The notes under the pieces are model-generated. The model ran no database searches and was not told the DNA's origin. It saw only the letters and a list, made by a program, of their open reading frames with translations. This document shows, piece after piece, positions 59,572-64,000 of a DNA stretch of 64,000 nt (position 1 is its first letter; every line of letters starts with the position of its first letter). Source of the stretch: CAWINY01 sp963837635 (GTDB lineage: Bacteria; Acidobacteriota; Terriglobia; Terriglobales; Acidobacteriaceae); assembly GCA_963837635.1 (NCBI GenBank), contig CAWINY010000004.1:310001-374000 (forward strand). The letters run 5' to 3'. The translations under genes and the position numbers were made by a program.

Positions 59572-59874
59572 AGGATCGTAATAGCGATTGAAAGGATTCA
59601 GATGCTTGACGGGTGCGAATTTGAGAGCCTTGCCGAGGCAAACACCCGTAGGAGAACATGGGTGCGGTAACAGCGGGTAGTCATGCTCAAATGTCGATTC
59701 TTTCCGCGGACATGCCGTTGTCCGCTCGACCTAGACCACTGGCACATTCTGGGCTATCCTTTCCCGGCCGACGAATCAAGAGTCGTCCTTTTGACGGTTC
59801 GACTCCGGCAATGGGTTGTTGTTCCGAGAAATACAAAATCGCAGTAGTGGCAGTTCGCGACAAAGGGGGCTGTC
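59572..59874. other. Gap between fabH and paralogue B
   Basis: 303 bases; no gene and no strong palindrome. It probably carries the promoter of the gene at 59875, whose ribosome site AAGGGGG is at its end. Confidence 0.4.
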
Positions 59875-60345
59875 GTGGCTGAAACACTCTATCGCCTGCT
59901 GTGCACCAGCGTTTGGCGGCGCTGGGCGGCAAGCATCGTGGTCGGTTTACTGCTGGCTGCTATTACCCTCTTAACCTGGTGGGAGTTCCACGTTCCCGGT
60001 CCGCGCCACTTCCCGTTGTGGGTCTATGGGACACTTTTGAGCTTGATCACAGGCGGCAGTGGAGCCGGCGTCACCCACCTTTTACTGTGGCTCTGGTACG
60101 CGGAGCATGAGGTGTTGCGCCGCTGTCAAGCCTACCGGACCGAGCAGGTGACTGCTGTCCTGGAAATGAGCAACAACGTGCGCAACGCCCTGGATGTGAT
60201 CAACCAGGCCGGTTGGCTGCCCAAGGATGCGGAGTTGTACGCCATGGTGCAGGACTCGGTTGCGCGCATCGAATCGGAGCTGCGCCAACTGGTGAAGGAG
60301 TGCGACCACGCGACCCACGAACCTCCCGGCCATGGCGTGCTCTGA
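59875..60345 (+). CDS. Two-helix membrane protein with RNALDVI motif (paralogue B)
   Basis: 156 residues from GTG 59875, preceded by AAGGGGG. Two membrane helices (ASIVVGLLLAAITLLTWWEF; YGTLLSLITGGSGAGVTHLL) precede a cytosolic hairpin: TEQVTAVLEMSNNVRNALDV, then INQAGWL and MVQDSVARIESELRQLVKE. It matches paralogue A at 57663 in layout and in N-[IV]-RNALDVI-x2-AG-[YW]-L, but the His of LNHNIRN is Asn here (MSNNVRN). A paired His/Asn version suggests a signalling or scaffold pair. Function is unknown. Confidence 0.62.
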   Translation: MAETLYRLLCTSVWRRWAASIVVGLLLAAITLLTWWEFHVPGPRHFPLWVYGTLLSLITGGSGAGVTHLLLWLWYAEHEVLRRCQAYRTEQVTAVLEMSNNVRNALDVINQAGWLPKDAELYAMVQDSVARIESELRQLVKECDHATHEPPGHGVL

Positions 60346-60429
60346 GCCCTAGCGCAAGGCCTGCGGGACAGGCCCTATCCCATCCCGGCAATTTACTTGT
60401 CATTCTGAGCTCCTCTCCGTCGAATATCA

Positions 60430-60467
60430 CCCACATCTGCCAACGACGGGCAGATGTGGGGCACCCT
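60430..60467. repeat. 36-bp palindromic repeat, ACATCTGCC stem (reverse)
   Basis: CCCACATCTGCC, AACGACG loop and GGCAGATGTGGGGCACCC, in the gap between paralogue B and the cytochrome gene. Confidence 0.87.
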
Positions 60468-60529
60468 CCGATTTTCATCTCTGTGGGTGGGCCGAAGGCC
60501 CATGTGTCACTCAGGATGACAACTCTTGC

Positions 60530-61048
60530 TCACGGTTTGGGCAGCTCGGCGGCGTTCAGAACTTGCATGGTCGGGGGCGGCAACTTGTCTGCGTTCTTCA
60601 GCAGCAAGCTCACCTGCCACATCTCCTGATCGCCTAAGATCCTGTAGAACGAAGGCATGGCCGTCAGGCGGATGCCATTGGATACCTTCCAGTAGGTCTC
60701 GCCCGGAGGATCGTCGGTGACCATGTCTTTCTGCTCGAGCAACTGTGGCGGAGCGGGGTACTCCGCCCCATGCATCTTTGATTCGCGGTTCGGCAGGCCA
60801 TGGCACAGCGCGCAGTGCTCGGCATAGACTTTGGCACCGGCGGTCAGGTTGGCCTCATCCGGCTGGATGGGCACGTTCTTGGGGGCGTTCTTGTCCGCCG
60901 CCACGTGGAGCGCGTGCATCGCCAACTTGGCCTCGAAGGGCATCGCCTTCGCATTTACTGTCACCGGCGCGAAGCCGAGCCAGAAGTACGCCCATAAGGC
61001 CACTCCCACCAGTACTGCTCCAATGATCACACCAAGAATGAATTTCAT
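60530..61048 (-). CDS. Membrane-anchored cytochrome c (class I)
   Basis: 172 residues. An N-terminal membrane anchor (FILGVIIGAVLVGVALWAYF) is followed by a periplasmic cytochrome c domain with heme site CALCH (Cys79, Cys82, His83). The likely distal ligand is Met in RLTAMPSFYRILG. The domain size (about 100 residues) fits small c-type cytochromes. It would shuttle electrons at the periplasmic face; no oxidase or reductase gene is adjacent. GGAGAG precedes ATG. Confidence 0.9.
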   Translation of the reverse strand: MKFILGVIIGAVLVGVALWAYFWLGFAPVTVNAKAMPFEAKLAMHALHVAADKNAPKNVPIQPDEANLTAGAKVYAEHCALCHGLPNRESKMHGAEYPAPPQLLEQKDMVTDDPPGETYWKVSNGIRLTAMPSFYRILGDQEMWQVSLLLKNADKLPPPTMQVLNAAELPKP

Positions 61049-61070
61049 GTGGCAGCTCTCCGTTCTCAGC

Positions 61071-62855
61071 TCAGGCTGGCGCAGAAACTATACTCTCGTA
61101 CACGCGAAGACTGTAGCCGTCATAATCGGATTCCAGGATTAATCGCCACCTATCTTCGCTGGGACGCTCCACATCGCCACGGCGGTCGGGGAACTCGGCG
61201 ATCAGCAATAACAGACCGCTCTTCTCCGGAACCGTCACTCGGATCGCGCCCTCTTCGGTCAACTCCGCTCGACAGGTGCGCTCGCCATGCGAAACAACTC
61301 GTTTTCGCAGGCCGATCAGCTTGCTGTACCAATCGAGCATCTTGCGCTGCTCGGCTTGCCCCGCGCCACGCAATTTTGAGCGCTCGAAGGTTGCGGGATC
61401 CTGCGGATCGGGAACCTCCTGCCAGTCGAAATCCTTGAACTCCCTGCGCCGCCCCTCGCTGACTGCCCTCCGCAAGTCTGGGTCTCCGAAGTCGCAAAAG
61501 AACTGGAAGGGCGCCGCCTCGCGGTATTCCTCGCCCATGAACAGCAGCGGCGTTTCAGGCGCGAGCAAGAGCAAGGCCGCCGCCAATTTCTGCGCGCCGA
61601 GAGGAACAAGATGCGTTAACCGCTCCCCGGCCGCCCGGTTCCCAACCTGGTCATGGTTTTGTATACAGATCACGTGGGCCGCTGCCGGAGCCCCTAAGCT
61701 CGGAGTTCCACGCGCCTTGCCCCAGAAGGAAAAGTATTCGCCCTGATACGCGAAGCCTTCATTGAGCGCGCGGACGATCTGCTCTTTGCGGCCGAAATCC
61801 TGGTAATAGCCCTTGTTCTCGCCGGTGAGTACGGCGTGCACGGCGTGATGGAAATCATCGCTCCAGACGCCGTCCAGGCCCCATCCTACATCTGCTTTGG
61901 GGCGGATCATGTTGGCGTCGTTTTCATCTGTTTCGGCAATAACCCAAACCGTTCGGCCCAACACTTGAGCCAACTGCTTCACCGCATCGCGAATCTCGCT
62001 CACGATATGCTGCCCGGGGTCCCTGGCAAGCGCCGCTGTTGCGCTTGCTGGGGTAGAGGGCGAGTCATCCTTGATGGTCTGGATGGCATCCAGCCGCAGG
62101 CCATCCACGTGGTACTCGCGCACCCAGTACAGCGCGTTCTCGATGAAGTAGCGCCGCACCTGTTCGCGGCCAAGCTGGTCGTAATTGATCGCCGCTCCCC
62201 ACGGCGTGTGGTGCTTGTCGGTGAAGTATGGGCCGAACCTGGAAAGATAATTTCCCTCCGGCCCGAGGTGGTTGTAGACGACGTCCACAACCACAGCCAA
62301 CCCGGCGCGATGGGCTTCGTCCACCAGTTGCTTGAGCCCGTGCGGTCCTCCGTAGCTGGCCTGCACCGCATAGGGGGATGCGCCGTCGTAGCCCCAATCG
62401 CGCGCGCCGGGAAATGCCGCGACCGGCATCAGCTCGATGGCGGTCACGCCCAGTTCTTTCAAGTACCCAAGCCGCTTGATGATGCCGTCGAATGTGCCCT
62501 GCTGCGTAAATGTGCCGACGTGCAGCTCATAGAAGATGGCGTCGCGGAAATCCACTCCCCGCCATCGCTGCTCCTCGCTCGACCATGGGAACGCCTCGGG
62601 GTCGACGATCTCCGTCGGCCCGTGCACCCCTTCCGGCAACAGCCGTGAAACGGGATCGGGCAGCGGCTTGGTTCCATCCAGCACATACCAGTAGCGCGCG
62701 CCCGCACCTACGGGAAGGGTTGCGGAAAAAATGCCGCTTTCACCAGGCTTCATTGGGAATTCGTGGCCAGACCGTAGTTTGATACTGACGTACTGGGCGG
62801 CCGGAGCCCACACTCGGAAGTCTGTCGTGTTGCCGTTGACGATAGCGCCTAGCAT
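61071..62855 (-). CDS. treZ: Maltooligosyltrehalose trehalohydrolase, with palindrome-derived insertion
   Basis: 594 residues. An N-terminal CBM48-like domain (FRVWAPAAQYVSIKLRSG) is followed by the GH13 barrel. YELHVGTFTQQGTFDGIIKR and VDVVYNHLGPEGNYL lead to the nucleophile Asp256 in HVDGLRLDAIQT, the acid Glu308 in VWVIAETDEND, and ICIQNHDQVGNRAAG with the third Asp. It releases trehalose from maltooligosyltrehalose made by TreY, which is not seen here. Residues ~267-281 (STPASATAALARDPG) sit between DDSP and QHIV, normally adjacent in relatives as I recall; this stretch is encoded by the palindrome at 62024. Confidence 0.93.
   Translation of the reverse strand: MLGAIVNGNTTDFRVWAPAAQYVSIKLRSGHEFPMKPGESGIFSATLPVGAGARYWYVLDGTKPLPDPVSRLLPEGVHGPTEIVDPEAFPWSSEEQRWRGVDFRDAIFYELHVGTFTQQGTFDGIIKRLGYLKELGVTAIELMPVAAFPGARDWGYDGASPYAVQASYGGPHGLKQLVDEAHRAGLAVVVDVVYNHLGPEGNYLSRFGPYFTDKHHTPWGAAINYDQLGREQVRRYFIENALYWVREYHVDGLRLDAIQTIKDDSPSTPASATAALARDPGQHIVSEIRDAVKQLAQVLGRTVWVIAETDENDANMIRPKADVGWGLDGVWSDDFHHAVHAVLTGENKGYYQDFGRKEQIVRALNEGFAYQGEYFSFWGKARGTPSLGAPAAAHVICIQNHDQVGNRAAGERLTHLVPLGAQKLAAALLLLAPETPLLFMGEEYREAAPFQFFCDFGDPDLRRAVSEGRRREFKDFDWQEVPDPQDPATFERSKLRGAGQAEQRKMLDWYSKLIGLRKRVVSHGERTCRAELTEEGAIRVTVPEKSGLLLLIAEFPDRRGDVERPSEDRWRLILESDYDGYSLRVYESIVSAPA
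62024..62053. repeat. CAAGCGC/GCGCTTG palindrome inside treZ
   Basis: TGGCAAGCGC, CGCTGTT loop, GCGCTTGCTGGGG. Its reverse complement matches the palindrome in rlmN (40395-40427) almost base for base in the core, including the loop (CGCTGTT against CGCAGTT). Confidence 0.82.
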
Positions 62856-63065
62856 GGGAAGTTGCGCTCCGAATCAGTCGTTGGCCGTTGGTCCGGACCT
62901 GCGCTGTGCGCTGGCCGGGGATTCCGCCTCCGCCTGAGGCCGCGCCGCGCGCAGTGTTACCAAGATGATCAACCCAGAAAGCTGGTTTTCCTCACGTCTC
63001 CTCTGATGTAAGGCGAATCTCTTCTTTTGTTTCGAGTTCCGCCCTTGTAGCCTGAAAAATGGAAT

Positions 63066-63106
63066 TGTCATCCTGAGCGGAAGCGAAGGACCTGCTTTTT
63101 CGAGGA
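63066..63106. repeat. TGTCATCCTGAGCGGAAGCG repeat upstream of rmuC
   Basis: TTGTCATCCTGAGCGGAAGC, then GAAGGACCTGCTTTTTCGAGG. This is one arm of the TCATTCCGAGCG/TCCTGAGCG family. Its last bases (GAGGA at 63102-63106) supply the ribosome site of rmuC. Confidence 0.6.
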
Positions 63107-63114
63107 ATGCACGA

Positions 63115-64000
63115 ATGCTGACTGTCCTTCTGGCCGTACTGGCCGCCGTCGTCGCCGCAGCCGTGACTGTGCTGACCACGCGCTCGCAAGCCGCGACCGC
63201 TCGCGAACGTCTGGTCACTGCGGAGCAGGCACTCGCCGTGGCGCGCGCAGAATTAAACTCGCGAACCGAGGCAGTTGCAACCCTGCGCTCCGAAGCGAAA
63301 GCTCAGAGCCAAACGATCTCGACCTTGACCGCCGAAAAGGCCGGACTCGAGGCCACGCTCGAAGCCGAACGCAAGTCCGGCAACGAGAAGCTGGAAGTCC
63401 TCACCAGCGCGACCTTCGATCTGCGCAATGCCTTCCAGGCTTTGGCCGCCGACGCGCTCAAGAATAACAACCAGGCGTTCCTCGAGCTCGCCAAGTCAAA
63501 CCTGGAAAAGTTTCAATCGGAAGCCAAGGGCGACCTCGACCAGCGCCACAAGGCACTGGAACAACTGGTAACGCCGATCCATCAATCGCTGGGCAAGGTG
63601 GACGAGCAGATCCGGCTGATCGAGAAGGAGCGCAGTGAAGCCTATGGCTCGCTGACCGCCCAAGTGCAATCGCTGATCTCCACCGAACAGGGCCTGCGCG
63701 ACGAAACCACGCGCCTGGTGCAGGCGCTGCGCACGCCCCACGTGCGCGGCAACTGGGGCGAAATGCAGTTGCGCCGCGTGGTTGAAGTGGCGGACATGGT
63801 TCCCTACTGCGACTTTGTCGAGCAGCAGACCATTAACGGCAGCGACGGCCGGCTGCGTCCCGACCTGATCGTGCGTCTGCCGGGCGGCAAGCAGATCGTG
63901 GTGGACTCCAAAGCGCCGCTGCAGGCCTATCTGGAATCGGTGCAGGCCACCGATGAACAGCAACGCGCCCTGCGCATGGCGGCGCACGCCGCGCGCATCC
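63115..64000 (+). CDS. rmuC: DNA recombination protein RmuC, N-terminal part (runs off the window)
   Basis: 295 codons are visible from ATG 63115, and the frame is open to the end of the window. The N-terminus is a membrane anchor (LTVLLAVLAAVVAAAVTVLT). A long coiled coil follows, rich in Ala, Glu and Arg, from ~22 to ~130. Then come the RmuC family marks: HKALEQLVTPIHQSLGKVDE, VQALRTPHVRGNWGEMQLRR and VVDSKAPLQAYLESVQ. RmuC is a nuclease-like protein that limits inversions at short repeats; that is suggestive in a genome so rich in short inverted repeats. GAGGA lies eight bases before ATG. The C-terminal half is outside the window. Confidence 0.93.
   Translation, partial: MLTVLLAVLAAVVAAAVTVLTTRSQAATARERLVTAEQALAVARAELNSRTEAVATLRSEAKAQSQTISTLTAEKAGLEATLEAERKSGNEKLEVLTSATFDLRNAFQALAADALKNNNQAFLELAKSNLEKFQSEAKGDLDQRHKALEQLVTPIHQSLGKVDEQIRLIEKERSEAYGSLTAQVQSLISTEQGLRDETTRLVQALRTPHVRGNWGEMQLRRVVEVADMVPYCDFVEQQTINGSDGRLRPDLIVRLPGGKQIVVDSKAPLQAYLESVQATDEQQRALRMAAHAARI

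Noticed and set aside
19831..60467. A CRISPR array made of the 36-bp repeats
   Set aside because: The copies are thousands of bases apart, in both orientations and with differing stems; there is no regular spacer pattern and no cas gene.

Overview
The window reads as chromosomal DNA of a soil-type Acidobacteriota bacterium (Terriglobia / Koribacter-like). This is inferred from the gene content (HpnJ-type hopanoid radical SAM, stand-alone MgtE-N/PRC/CBS protein, TetR-adaptor-RND operon, FabH beside the small SRP RNA) and from a very high load of short palindromic intergenic repeats. No rRNA operon is present to confirm it. Housekeeping genes look clearly GC-rich; the left 18 kb looks less so by eye.

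Region 1 (1-18.1 kb) is a surface-polysaccharide locus. At the left edge lies the C-terminal tail of a NeuB/PseI-type nonulosonate synthase. It is followed by a decayed IS630 copy, a Wzy/WaaL-type membrane polymerase, a nested ISAzo13/IS630 wreck and a polysialyltransferase-like gene. A long minus-strand block (18,125 down to 5,906) then encodes a second polymerase, two methyltransferases, a Wzz-type chain-length protein, a Wzx-type flippase, another methyltransferase, GDP-mannose 4,6-dehydratase, a GT4 glycosyltransferase, a cupin, a DegT-family aminotransferase and a polyprenyl-phosphate sugar transferase. Together they could make a sugar nucleotide, prime a lipid carrier, assemble and methylate a repeat unit, flip it and polymerise it.

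Region 2 (18.3-30.2 kb) holds gatB, glnA with its terminator, two hypotheticals, tRNA-Leu(CAA), the MgtE-like regulator, an IS3 remnant, an acylating aldehyde dehydrogenase, and a group of hpnJ with two half-size EamA/ArnE-F-like membrane proteins. Region 3 (30.6-44.4 kb) holds a TolC-like protein, thiS, an ErpA/IscA protein, a GT39 enzyme, a DUF3467 protein, a type IV pilin, PepF, rlmN, an M16 protease, a GNAT enzyme and a GH99-like lipoprotein. Region 4 (44.4-64 kb) holds bacterioferritin, a CPBP-like protein, the TetR/MFP/RND efflux operon, a PPi-type phosphofructokinase, TlyA, a degenerate E1-alpha-like protein, a long CDF transporter, a parvulin-like PPIase, two paralogous small membrane proteins flanking ffs and fabH, a cytochrome c, treZ and the start of rmuC.

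The most striking feature is the repeat landscape. Many short palindromes fall into families; one is about 36 bp with conserved GGTGCCCCA borders and interchangeable stems. They are not confined to gaps: they lie in frame inside the GT39, E1-alpha-like, rlmN, treZ and RND-adaptor genes and near the end of the Wzy gene. This resembles the Rickettsia palindromic elements that add peptide segments to proteins.
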